Positions 1 through 9,894 of a DNA stretch of 64,000 bases are shown here, one piece after another. A program made the position numbers and the translations under genes. Source of the DNA: Reticulitermes speratus (taxonomy: Eukaryota; Arthropoda; Insecta; Blattodea; Rhinotermitidae); NCBI GenBank assembly GCA_021186555.1, contig JAJKFL010000003.1, forward strand, positions 53,109,130 to 53,173,129. The letters run 5' to 3'. The notes under the pieces were generated by a model. It saw only the letters and a list, made by a program, of their open reading frames with translations. It ran no database searches and had not been told where the DNA came from. Within the stretch, counting starts at the first letter, position 1; the number at the start of each line of letters is the position of its first letter.

Positions 1-238
1 CAGTAAAAAACTTCCAGAGTTTCACTGTAATCTGCCGCAAACCGCATGTGGCTAGCTCAATTTGTTTGCGCGCCACAATTTTTCAAAACCCCGAAGGGAC
101 TTTGTGGACACACTGTATTTTCTGTGAACTGCCAGCATAGTGAGCATTGTTTGGGTTCTGCATAACTTCTGTATTCGAAACTAACCACCAAGTCATAGGT
201 CCCCAACCACTATATCTGTTCTGTTTAAGGAAATTATA

Positions 239-316
239 CAGGGCATACACAAAAGAACGGTGCTGTTTTAATAGTGAACACTATTAAAACCGCACCATTC
301 TTTTGTGTATGCCCTG
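239..316. mobile_element. M-family palindromic MITE, 78 bp
   Basis: The element is almost one hairpin. It begins CAGGGCATACACAAAAGAA and ends with the reverse complement, and TA dinucleotides flank both ends (237-238, 317-318). This is the pattern of a Tc1/mariner-type miniature element with TA target duplication. It has no coding capacity. The longer relatives at 58359 and 59558 carry transposase remnants and were probably the source family. Confidence 0.9.
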
Positions 317-863
317 TATATGTTTTTTTTTACAGTCGACACGTAAATACACCGTGTGGGTGAAATGCAGAGTTGTTAATTTTCAGGGATGTGCTTGGAA
401 AGGTTAATTATGAAGCGAATGATTACCGGTTGGATCTCATCTGAATGTGACGTCTTATAAAACATAATCAGTTAATGAGGTATACGTCAGATGTGCTTCG
501 TGGTAATGTGTCTGCGGCGTCTTTATAAACATTAAGGCGCGCAGTAAATTAAAAGTAAAAAAGTAGTGCGGTGTGGAAGTTGAGAGGCCGGAAAATTACA
601 TACAGAAGGACAGTTTATGAAAAAAAAAATTTACTCTTGATATTGTGTGTAGTTGTCAGAGTACCTGTTAAAGGTACATGAAAGAAGTGTTTAAAATTTA
701 CGTGTGTGGATTGTACATAGAGAATTAGTGGAGATCGCCAAAGTTTTGTTTTGTCACGTTAAGAGCCAAGTCAGATATGCAATGTTAGTTAGCGTCTAAA
801 TGAAAGGAAGCCGTGCGTTTGTAAGACATCTGGTGGACACCTTTTGAAACTTGCAGATATGTA
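317..863. other. No recognisable feature
   Basis: AT-rich sequence with short A and T runs. I see no repeat, convincing open frame or RNA signature. Confidence 0.5.
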
Positions 864-1097
864 CAGGGCATACACAAAAGAATGGTGCGGTTTTAAAAGT
901 GAATAAAAAATGTATTTCTCACCTTACACGGGCACAACATACACCGTCAGCGGCGGCAACTGTCCGAGTTTCTCATGCGCTACCAGCAGTTCGCTTCTCA
1001 TGCTCACTGCGTGGCCGCGGGGCCAGTTTCAAAGATGGCGTTGCAGCAGGAGAAGGCTTCACTTTTGATACCGCACCATTCTTTTGTGTATGCCCTG
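864..1097 (+). mobile_element. M-family internal-deletion derivative, 234 bp
   Basis: Same terminal inverted repeats and TA flanks as the 78-bp copies, but about 160 bp of internal sequence is kept. That interior matches the left part of the longer M copy at 59558, including the GC-rich stretch with GTCAGCGGCGGCAACTG and an ATG followed by codons for MALQQEK, plausibly the transposase start. The rest of the gene is deleted, so this is a non-autonomous derivative. Confidence 0.85.
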
Positions 1098-1170
1098 TAT
1101 ATAAGTACCAGTAAAATAACTGCTGAAGGGACTTTCGTGACGTTTGTCACGGTCTTAGGTAAACCCTAGG

Positions 1171-1400
1171 ACTCATTATAGCTCAGTGGGTGTGGGTACA
1201 ACGCCACGGGGTTTACTGTAGATGAATTGGGATTTGATTCCCGGTTTGGGCTTGGACCAGATATTTACCCACTCCTACCCAGTGGGCTGTTTTCCGGTGA
1301 TAAAACGGTCTCGGCGTGAAGCTGTTCATTCATTTCCATATACTGCTGAATTTAACAGTGCGTGGAGCTGTATCTCCACTCCCACTACGTCTTCATGGTG
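1171..1400 (+). mobile_element. SINE-B copy (tRNA-derived)
   Basis: The head has an A-box-like TAGCTCAGTGGG and a B-box-like GGATTTGATTCCCG. The body follows the SINE-B pattern: a pyrimidine-rich stretch, a GGTAAAGC-like core (here diverged), a GTTGACCACC-like segment (also diverged) and a terminal ...GAGCTATACCTC.. segment. Old and diverged relative to other copies. Confidence 0.65.
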
Positions 1401-1700
1401 TGGTATTTGGAACAGAAATTTTAGAGAATTTTTATGCCATGTCCTTTTGTATCTCCAGATCCGTCGGACAGATTTTTTTAAAATAAATTTTTTTTATTGG
1501 ACGTTCTTGAACAGAATGCAGTAGTCAACGCCCCAGGATTGTTATCTTTCTTATACGTTTCCTAACTTGTTTTAGGGACTACGTTTCTTGCTGGTACATC
1601 CGGCTCCCTATCCCAGTTTCTGATTTACCGTTTCCATAGTTCGTGACCCGCCTCCTTCCTTCTGCTTCAGTTTTTAATCCACCTTTTCCACAATTTGACT
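1401..1700. other. No recognisable feature
   Basis: AT-rich sequence with T runs near 1477-1497. Nothing identifiable. Confidence 0.4.
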
Positions 1701-1704
1701 TTAG

Positions 1705-1830
1705 CCCTGAAGAAGGAGGCAGTACATCCAGTCGAAACAGTGGTACGGTACCGATCTATCTAAGTACACAGCGTCACGTCCAAGGATACTGCGATCTTAA
1801 CACGCGCTGCTCTGGGAGCGTCGGATCTCG
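1705..1830 (+). mobile_element. RZ-superfamily remnant with decayed RNA-like motif
   Basis: CCCTGAAGAAGGAGG starts at 1705 and TCGAAACAGTGG follows at about 1731, giving the CTGANGA ... GAAAC order with a mostly lost inner stem (GGA/TCC) and CC/GG outside it. About 30 nt downstream, TACACAGCGTCACGTCC matches the 3-prime segment seen in better copies. The array-bearing copy at 7563 and the H hairpins are relatives. Confidence 0.55.
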
Positions 1831-2010
1831 TACTGTCTGTCTGCCTTGAAGTACGTAAATAGACGCCGGTGAAAATTCGTGACGGTATTTGAGTTTGTCG
1901 TGGCGATGTGTATGAAGAATGCTGTGTTCTGCGACGTAACATTGCGTCGTCTAATAGTAATTTACCGAATTCGTGCTTCTGTCTTGAGGGTAGAAAGAGG
2001 GGGGGGGGGG

Positions 2011-2316
2011 GCACGCGGTGGTGCAGTTGGTTGAGGCACTTTGCTACAAACCGTAAGGTCGCGGGTTCGATTCCCGATGGTTTCTCTGGACTTTTTCACG
2101 ACATAATCGTTTCGGTCGCACTATGGCCCTGGGGTCGACTCAGCCTCTAACAGAAATGAGTACCGGGGAAACTTTCCTGGGGGGTAAAGGCGGCCGGTGC
2201 GTAGGGCTGACAACCTTACCACCTTCATGTGCCGATTGTCTAAAAATCTGGGAGCCTCAACCTCCTGGAGCCTTAAGGGTCTGTCCAGGCCTGTAATGGG
2301 ATTGCTTTACCTTTAC
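2011..2316 (+). mobile_element. SINE-A copy (tRNA-derived, about 305 bp)
   Basis: A tRNA-like head (GCACGCGGTGGTGCAGTTGG and B box GCGGGTTCGATTCCCG) is followed by a conserved body, CGTTTCGGTCGCACTATGG and GTAAAGGCGGCCGGTGCG. The 3-prime end is GGGATTGCTTTACCTTTAC. A 13-bp G run directly precedes the head. Other copies lie at 13031, 32672, 35528, 39502 and 45661. No coding capacity; mobilisation would need a partner LINE. Confidence 0.92.
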
Positions 2317-2792
2317 ATCTCAGACCATATGTTTGGTAGAAATGGACGCTTAGGCAAGTTTAGCCATGGTTTTCCTCATATTCATTTGCAACAAATTCAC
2401 AAAACACAAGTATAACAAACCATCCCGTACCCCAAAATTACCACGTGCAGTACGGTGTATAAAAGGGGTTGCCTTATCTGCTGAGGCCATACGCAACCTC
2501 TCAGGACCCATTTAAATCCCAGCACCATCACCGTTTCTCACAGGAGAGGCCCATAGCTTTGTCTTCTCGCAGCATGCCGGTCCAGATCAATAGCAGGAGC
2601 ACTGTACGTTATGCCCATTTCTTTCTCTAACCCGGTAATACAGCAGATACGGTACCCACTTCAGTAAGTTTGCAGCCCGTTCGTCAGTTCTAGTGGACTC
2701 CCTTTTAACCGACTTGAACGGGACAGAACGATAGGCCGGTTAAGCCAAAAAAAGGAATAAAAAAATGTAAACTTGTCCCTCTCCACGCTCTG
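2317..2792. other. Unassigned; S-like fragment near 2510-2535
   Basis: Mostly unremarkable. CATTTAAATCCCAGCACCAT near 2511 resembles the end of the S repeat at 7240-7415 (ATTTAAATCCCAGCATCAT). Nothing else identified. Confidence 0.35.
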
Positions 2793-3045
2793 AAGGCATA
2801 CATGGGGATTAGGGGTGTAGCTCCACTGATTCTTCACTTCGACGCTACATGGAGATGATTGGGCAACTTCACCCCCCGGCAGCTTTATTCCCCCCCCCCC
2901 CCCGGGGAAAAGAACCCCTGTACCCATTGAATAGGACGCTGGATGAGCCTCAAAGCCGGTCTGGACGTTTTGCAGATGAGAAAAACCTCTTTTCTTCTGC
3001 CGGGATACGAGCCCAGAATCGTCCAGCCCGTGGCCCAGTCTTTAT
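2793..3045 (-). mobile_element. SINE-B copy, reverse strand
   Basis: Read on the minus strand: a head with an altered B box (opposite 3003-3016), pyrimidine-rich stretch, TACAGGGGTTCTTTTCCCC core, AAAGCTGCCGG, and the GAGCTACACCCCT end opposite 2811. A 14-bp C run interrupts the core at about 2892-2905. Confidence 0.75.
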
Positions 3046-3137
3046 GTTGAGTTGTCCCCGTTAGAAAGAATGAAGAAATGAGAATTAATAAGAATAGAGC
3101 ATTGAGTGAAAAATTATTAGTGGAATATTATAAGAAT

Positions 3138-3395
3138 GCCGATCCCAGTGGCCGTGCGGTCTAAGGCGTGGGTCTACGACCGCTCGCTTACTGGGATTGT
3201 GGGTTCGAATCCCGCCGGGGACATAGATGTCTGTCTGTTGTGAGTATTGTGTGTTGTCAGGTAGAGGTCTCTGGGACGGGCTGGTCCCTCGTCCAGGGGA
3301 GTCCTACCGAGTGTCGTGTGTCTGAGTGTGATCGTGAAGCGTCGAAAAATGAGGCGTCCTAGGCCCCCAAGGGGCTGTCGAGCCATTGAATAAAA
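3138..3395 (+). mobile_element. SINE-C, full length with 11-bp target duplication
   Basis: Begins GCCGATCCCAGTGGCCGTGC, with B box GTGGGTTCGAATCCCGCC, and ends GGGGCTGTCGAGCCATTG plus a short A-rich tail. The direct repeat ATTATAAGAAT flanks it exactly (3127-3137 and 3396-3406), which fixes both ends and shows retroposition. Other copies: 4292, 30742, 31726, 44185, 47149, 57344. Confidence 0.95.
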
Positions 3396-3406
3396 ATTAT
3401 AAGAAT

Positions 3407-4175
3407 ATCAGCGATGTATTACAGAGAAACCATAAAACAATGCTCTTTAATTGCTCTATTATGAATATAAATTAAATAACTGTCATTATTTTCGCTCATT
3501 TTTGTTCTGCATATAAAACAAGTCCTGTGATATCTAGATTGAGATTCGAATTAGGCAACTCTTGATGCCAAGTCCGCTGTCTGTCGCCAGTCCCTTTTTG
3601 GTCGCCCAGCCGGTAGCCTGTTTACTGTTCTGAGTTATGGAAGAAAACAGTTTAATCCCTTTTAACACTTCAGTGTAAATGCAGACGTACTTCTCTTTTG
3701 TAACACGTCTTTTGTAACACGTCTTATAACTCTGTCTGGAAAAGGTCAAACAGTAACAACTGAGTTTACTGTGTTTACAGTGGTTTGCTGAAAATAAAGT
3801 TGTAACCCTCTTCTAGCATCACGTGTTGGTGTTAGCAGTGCGTGTCACTAGCAGCTGTGCGTTCAAGAAGGTTTGTAATTATGAAATAAGTTTAGCCTTA
3901 TGAAACAGACCTAATTACGGAGAATATAATGGGACAGAGGCTACGAATAACCCACAAATATGCGTGTTGAGTTGTGAAATTGTGTTTGTAGGTCTAATTG
4001 AAGGAATTCTCTCTCAAGTACGTCTTTGTAGGCTGTTTTTTTTATAACGGCCTAGTTTACAAACCAAGCTTTTGTTCTGGGGCAGTTATTCTTGGCTCTG
4101 TTGACGTCTTTGGTAGATATTTTTCTAATGTATATAGTTTAAAATATGCAGTTTTGTCTTAAAAGGCAAATGATG
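3407..4175. other. No recognisable feature
   Basis: AT-rich unique-looking sequence. A short direct repeat of about 19 bp (TTTTGTAACACGTCTT) occurs at 3697-3730. Confidence 0.4.
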
Positions 4176-4216
4176 GCGCGCGCGCGCACACACACTCACA
4201 CACACACACGCACACG
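4176..4216. repeat. (GC)n/(AC)n microsatellite
   Basis: GCGCGCGCGC followed by CACACACACTCACACACACA. Simple repeat. Confidence 0.95.
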
Positions 4217-4291
4217 AATTGTGAATCTTCTGTACTTATCTGTATCTGTAGTTGTCCATGACCCAGAACTCCTAAACAACATATTTTGTTT

Positions 4292-4540
4292 TCCAATGGC
4301 CCAACAGCCCCTACTGGGCCAGGACCTCATTATCGAGGCTTCACGATCACACTCAGACACACCACACTTAGTAGGACTCCTCTGCACGAGTGATCAGCCC
4401 GACGCAGAGATCTCTACCTGACATCACACAACACTCATAAGAGACAGAAATCCATGCCCCAAGTGGAATTCGAACCCGCAATCCCAGGAAGCGAACGGCC
4501 GCAGACCCACGCCTTACACCGCGCGGCCACTGGGATCGGC
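4292..4540 (-). mobile_element. SINE-C copy, reverse strand
   Basis: The plus strand begins CCAATGGCCCAACAGCCCC and ends CGCGGCCACTGGGATCGGC, the reverse complement of the SINE-C tail and head. The B box reads GAATTCGAACCCGC in reverse (about 4467). Full length but with several substitutions. Confidence 0.9.
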
Positions 4541-5431
4541 ACTTACTCCGGTATTCTACCCATAATCCCCTGCTAACAGTACCGCACTATTACCAGCTAA
4601 ATCAATAATCGGGGACTGTGAGATGAATGTGATCAGAAAATTGCAGTATAAATTACTTCCTGGAAATTGGATGATGCTTTTAAGCAACTGAAACGTTGCA
4701 TTACACGCGTGTTCCAGTTTTCGTTGAACTAATGTTGTTTAATGGGTGGAAATGCGTTTGGCTCTCGTTTGAGGAGCAGCCGTTATTGATTACGGTCACC
4801 TGGAGTATGGATTGTCTCTGGTGCCTGCGTTATTGATATGTCTACGGGCAAATTGTCTGGTACAGAAATCGAAGATGGCAGAGCTAACGTAAAAAATTGG
4901 TGGAGTCAACCCCGTGACACTTTAGTGTAACCCGCATGCCAGAAACTTATGCCGTTAATATCTGTTTGAATACGCCTGTTTCATTTGGAGACAGTGAAAT
5001 TTTTGTGTTGTTGTTGATGATGATGTGGTGATGGTGATGATCGGAAAGGATGCGAAGGATAACGTGTCTAATGAGGCAAAGAGCTGGTACTTTGCCTGGA
5101 GGGTGTGGTCTGGGGGAAGACAAAGCCCACTGGCCGAGATTTGAACCTGAAACTCCTGGAACACGAAGCAAGATCCTTAATTACAAGACCGACATATTTA
5201 TGTATGAACATTAACATTTTATACGACGCTGATGTGAGAGATATTACGATTGATGAGGAGTAACAGGGTTTCATGATGGCGGGGATGGCGAAATGACAAT
5301 GAAGAGATGTGACTGGGAACTACAATCCATAATGCACTTCACACTTCTTCGCAAATTCCGCATAAATAGTCCGAGAATCGAGGTTGGTCTTACTGCATTC
5401 ATGAATGTAAATGAACTGAATGCAGAGGAAG
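4541..5431. other. Mostly unassigned; weak B-box-like site
   Basis: A GAT-rich stretch lies at 5009-5042. GAGATTTGAACCTGAAAC near 5136 resembles a reversed tRNA B box, possibly an old SINE, but no matching body is seen. Confidence 0.3.
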
Positions 5432-6948
5432 AAATAAAACTGGTACAAGTTGTACTGAAGGTTCGTCACGTAAAATAAAACTGGTACAAGTTGTACTGAA
5501 GGTTCGTCACGTAAAATAAAACTAGTACAAGTTGTACTGAAAGTTCGTCAGTAAAATAAAACTGGTACAAGTTGTACTGAAGTTCGTCACGTAAAATAAA
5601 ACTGGTACAAGTTGTACTGAAAGTTCGTCACGTAAAATAAAAGTGGTACAAGTTGTACTGAAGGTTCGTCACGTAAAATAAAACTGTACAAGTTGTACTG
5701 AAGGTTCGTCACGTAAAATAAAACTGGTACAAGTTGTACTGAAAGTTCGTCACGTAAAATAAAACTGGTACAAGTTGTACTGAAGGTTCGTCACGTAAAA
5801 TAAAACTGGTACAAGTTGTACTGAAGGTTCGTCACGTAAAATAAAACTGGTACAAGTTGTACTGAAAGTTCGTCACGTAAAATAAAACTGGTACAAGTTG
5901 TACTGAAGGTTCGTCACGTAAAATAAAACTGTACAAGTTGTACTGAAAGTTCGTCACGTAAAATAAAATGGTACAAGTTGTACTGAAGTTCGTCACGTAA
6001 AATAAAACTAGTACAAGTTGTACTGAAGGTTCGTCACGTAAAATAAAACTGGTACAAGTTGTACTGAAGGTTCGTCACGTAAAATAAAACTGGTACAAGT
6101 TGTACTGAAGGTTCGTCACGTAAAATAAAACTGGTACAAGTTGTACTGAAGGTTCGTCACGTAAAATAAAACTGGTACAAGTTGTACTGAAGGTTCGTCA
6201 CGTAAAATAAAACTGTACAAGTTGTACTGAAGGTTCGTCACGTAAAATAAAACTGGTACAAGTTGTACTGAAAGTTCGTCACGTAAAATAAAACTGGTAC
6301 AAGTTGTGCTGAAAGTTCATCACGTAAAATAAAACTGGTACAAGTTGTACTGAAGGTTCGTCACGTAAAATAAAACTGGTACAGGTTGTGCTGAAAGTTC
6401 ATCACGTAAAATAAAACTGGTACAAGTTGTACTGAAGGTTCGTCACGTAAAATAAAACTGGTACAAGTTGTACTGAAAATTCGTCACGTAAAATAAAACT
6501 AGTACAAGTTGTACTGAAGGTTCGTCACGTAAAATAAAACTAGTACAAGTTGTACTGAAGGTTCGTCACGTAAAATAAAACTAGTACAAGTTGTACTGAA
6601 AGTTCGTCACGTAAAATAAAACTAGTACAAGTTGTACTGAAAGTTCGTCACGTAAAATAAAATGGTACAAGTTGTACTGAAGGTTCGTCACGTAAAATAA
6701 AACTAGTACAAGTTGTACTGAAGGTTCGTCACGTAAAATAAAACTGGTACAAGTTGTACTGAAAGTTCGTCACGTAAAATAAAACTGGTACAAGTTGTAC
6801 TGAAGGTTCGTCACGTAAAATAAAACTGGTACAAGTTGTACTGAAGGTTCGTTACGTAAAATAAAACTAGTACAAGTTGTACTGAAAGTTCGTCACGTAA
6901 AATAAAACTGGTACAAGTTGTACTGAAAGCGTCGTGTGCAATAAAACT
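5432..6948. repeat. Tandem array, 41-bp unit, about 37 copies
   Basis: The unit contains GTAAAATAAAACTGGTACAA then GTTGTACTGAAGGTTCGTCAC. Inside it, GTACAA-G-TTGTAC is a perfect 6-bp inverted repeat around one base. Variants are mostly GG/GA in GAAGGTTC and one-base gaps. The last units (about 6905-6948) are degenerate. No coding role seen. Confidence 0.95.
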
Positions 6949-7084
6949 GCTATAATTTGAGATGCAGGCTCCCAATGCACAATATTATGGTACACCTTTT
7001 GTTGCATGTTCTTCATACACAGTAAAACTGCATGGCTGGAGAACATAGTGCTCTCTGACGTGCTCATTAGGCAATTAGTTCTCT

Positions 7085-7180
7085 GCTCTTAACCCTTTAA
7101 AGCCCAGTGATTACTTTACGTGCATGGACCACCAGCTTTAAGACAAATTTTAAATTTTATCCACATACTGTCGTGAGTGT
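7085..7180 (+). repeat. R-family fragment
   Basis: AACCCTTTAAAGCCCAGTG, then a purine-poor stretch with GGACCACCAGCTTTAA. The same terminus occurs at 16734 and, reversed, at about 63405, in each case at the edge of a 114-bp satellite array. Confidence 0.5.
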
Positions 7181-7239
7181 TTCGTATAATTGTTAAATCA
7201 ACAGTCCCTTGTTCCGTAATGAACATTGAATGGTTAATG

Positions 7240-7415
7240 CGTAACCCTTCTGTGCCGGCCTCGGTACATTGCACGCACCGTCAGTTCCTCATATGCTGCC
7301 GGCCTCGGTGCACTATTCGGTTGTGAGTGCATTTAAATACTACGGATTTAAAACCCCTGCGTCGAGGATAGTATTTGGAATTTAAATCCCAGCATCATTG
7401 AGGGGTTAATACTGG
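7240..7415 (+). repeat. S-family dispersed repeat
   Basis: Two GCCGGCCTCGGT motifs, a GGATTTAAAACCCCTGCG segment, and an end reading ATTTAAATCCCAGCATCAT then GAGGGGTTAA. An inverted counterpart lies at 24568-24730 with the segments in mirrored order. Identity unknown. Confidence 0.7.
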
Positions 7416-7562
7416 AGAGGGATTGCATTTTGAAAATGGACATATTAATTATGAAGAATTACTTTTCTTTTTTGGAATGTGACGCTGTTTTACTGGATGT
7501 GTAGTCCAGACGGTTTGAAGAACCGTTTTAAGCTAAAGCAATCCAAATACAGTGACTTGACC

Positions 7563-8175
7563 TTGAATATGAAGGCATTATGATTCTTCGAAACGTCGGG
7601 AACTACACACCGAACGATACAGCGTTCTCCGAAACGAAATACACAGATAACAACGCAGCGTTTTCCGAGACATCGGGAACTACATACCGAACGACGCAGC
7701 GTTCTCCGAAACTTCGGGTACTACACACCGAACGAGACAGCGTTCTTTGAAACATGGGGAAACTACACACCGAGCGACGCAGCGTTCTCCGAAACGCCGG
7801 AAAACTACACGGCGAACGACGCAGCGTTCTCCGAAACGTCAGGTACTAAACACCGAACGAGGCAGCGTTCTTTGAAACATGGGGAAACTACACACCGAGC
7901 GACGCAGCGTTCTCCGAAACGCCGGAAACTACACGGCGAACGACGCAGCGTTCTCCGAAACGTCAGGTACTAAACACCGAACGAGGCAGCGTTCTTTGAA
8001 ACATGGGGAAACTACACATCGAGCGACGCAGCGTTCTCCGAAACGCCGGAAACTACACGGCGAACGACGCAGATTTCTCCAAACGTCGGGTACTACACAG
8101 CAACGACACAGCGTCACATCGCAGAAGAACTGAATCTTCAGCAACATCGCTGTGAGAACCTGAAATCTGACAGTG
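7563..8175 (+). repeat. RZ-derived 41-bp array with 124-125-bp higher-order period
   Basis: The block opens with an RZ-type motif (GAATATGAAGG ... CTTCGAAACGTCGGG at 7566-7600). Units such as GAAACGCCGGAAACTACACG + GCGAACGACGCAGCGTTCTCC follow. Every third unit carries GAAACATGGGG, at 7749, 7874 and 7998, giving a trimer of 124-125 bp. The block closes with GCGTCACATCGCAGAAG and CAGCAACATCGCTGTGAGAA, which also close the unexpanded relative at 27789-27900. The array therefore looks like an internal expansion of that element. Confidence 0.8.
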
Positions 8176-8416
8176 GTAATTTTCCGGAGGGTTGATTAGC
8201 CCATTTAAATTGATAATTGATATTTTGTGTTCTCTGCGTGGTAGGAATTAAATTTGTTGCCCGTTATTCATACCATCCTCGCCTTTTAATGGTTAAAAAC
8301 TAACGGATCAATTTTTCTTAAAATAAAGCTTTATTTCCAGTCAAGTACTCATGATAACAGTCAGACGGGTAACAAGTTGTTCCGTTTACCAACTTACATT
8401 TTGAACACTAAATCTA

Positions 8417-8474
8417 ATAACAGCTATGTATACTTATATATATATATATTCTTATATATAATAATAATAATAAT
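8417..8474. repeat. (TA)n and (ATA)n simple repeat at a SINE tail
   Basis: TATATATATA at 8437-8448 followed by AATAATAATAATAATAAT up to the SINE-D 3-prime end. It probably grew from the SINE tail. Confidence 0.8.
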
Positions 8475-8868
8475 CATGGCTCGACAGCCCTATATGGGCT
8501 TGGGCCTCCTCTTTTCCGAGGTTACGAGGTCTTTGTGCATTTTTCGGCAGTGAGTGACCGGCCAGGGCCGCGCTTTTCAACTCGATCCTGATGTGACTGC
8601 CAGAGTCATCTGGCAGTCATCAGGAGACTGGGTGAGAAATGGCCTCTTAATTTTGCTTACAAGCACTACTAGTTCTATTCATGCCCGTAAGGTTCTTTTA
8701 CATGCCGTAAATCTACGACATGGGACCGACGGCTTTACTTCCCCTCCGAAGGAAGTGTTGCTACGGATTTTTATCACCTTTAAAAATCCATCGACCTCGG
8801 TCGGGATCGAACCCGCGAACCTTGGGTCCAGTGGCGAGCACGCTAACCACTAGTCCACCGAGGTCGAC
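8474..8868 (-). mobile_element. SINE-D, reverse strand, about 395 bp
   Basis: The plus strand begins TCATGGCTCGACAGCCC and ends CTAGTCCACCGAGGTCGAC. Read in reverse, the head is a near-complete tRNA-like cloverleaf with complementary ends GACCTCG/CGAGGTC and a B box opposite GGGATCGAACCCGC (8803). The 3-prime segment resembles the SINE-C tail. Confidence 0.92.
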
Positions 8869-9597
8869 ATATATATATATCGGACAGCAGTGAAAAATCG
8901 TGAAAAAAACATTACCACAACCGACTGCCTGCTTAGAGCAGTAAATGCTTAGGTCGCTTATGTTTGAACGGATCAATGCATTTTATATGGGATACGAGTA
9001 AGTGTGCCAAATGCACTGGATGTTGTCACTTCAGCATTCATCCTAAGTGATGCAATTTCTATTCCTGCCTGTGCACTGGCAGTAAAAATTATGCCTTCAC
9101 TTCGCTCTTGGCCAAATCCTAAACGTTCTTGAGCATTTCTGCCAATATACACGGCGTCAGAGCTCATAATACCGTAATCTTACCGGTTTTCTGTTTACCC
9201 TGTATATTTCTTATTAACTCTGTCGACATAGTACGTTCATAATGTTTATCTAATATTCGTTTTGGTGTAGCATAAAGTGAGCTGTAACTTTTGTCGTGAA
9301 AATTTTATGGCAGTTTTAATGTGTAAATTGTAGATGACATTTACTAAAATGAGAAGGAAAAATGTGTTTTGAGCACAACATTCACTACACAAGGTTCCGA
9401 ATTGGGTGAAAATTAAGTTTCAAAATAAGTGTTTGGGTAGGAATGAGAGGGGTTTTATTTGGGTTAATTTATTTCTGCCAGCGTCGTTGAGTGCCATAAA
9501 CACACATGTATATCTATAGTGTATTTTAGCCTTATGTACTTGTATATATATAAAGGCCAAGTTGCTCCTATTCACGCCATGTACTCATATATGGTTG
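8869..9597. other. No recognisable feature
   Basis: AT-rich with a short TA run at the start. TTACCCTGTATATTTC near 9195 is a lone CCCTGTA-type terminus without a partner. Confidence 0.4.
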
Positions 9598-9700
9598 GTG
9601 GAACTATAACTCTAGTTATTCTTAACTTAGGTATTATCTTCGAGGTGAGTGACTAGCCTCACGCCCCGCTTGCTTTACCCTGTGGAAAGAGCCTCATTAT
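9598..9700 (-). mobile_element. SINE-B 3-prime fragment
   Basis: GGAACTATAACTCTAGTTATTC, GTGAGTGACTAGCCTCACGC and CTTGCTTTACCCTGTGGAAA follow the order of the reversed SINE-B 3-prime half (compare 50585-50700). 5-prime truncated and old. Confidence 0.6.
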
Positions 9701-9894
9701 CCATTTAAATGGAAGCCTTATATATATATATATATTTATGCGACTAAGGTTTACTATTCTGTAATTATGTGTATTTGTTAGTGGTTAGTGTTGGACAGTA
9801 GTTATGGACAGGATTAGGAGATGGCACCCATTGTCAGATCTTCCTTCTAAAATCCTGTGTTTTTTTCTTTCTTTCTAGTGAAATAATAGAATGA

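Noticed and set aside
5432..6948. CRISPR array
   Set aside because: Units are contiguous with no unique spacers and the setting is eukaryotic; the same holds for the 31-, 34-, 42- and 114-bp arrays.
7879..8133. Arg/Thr-rich 84-codon frame
   Set aside because: Translation of the 41-bp RZ-derived array; no independent support.
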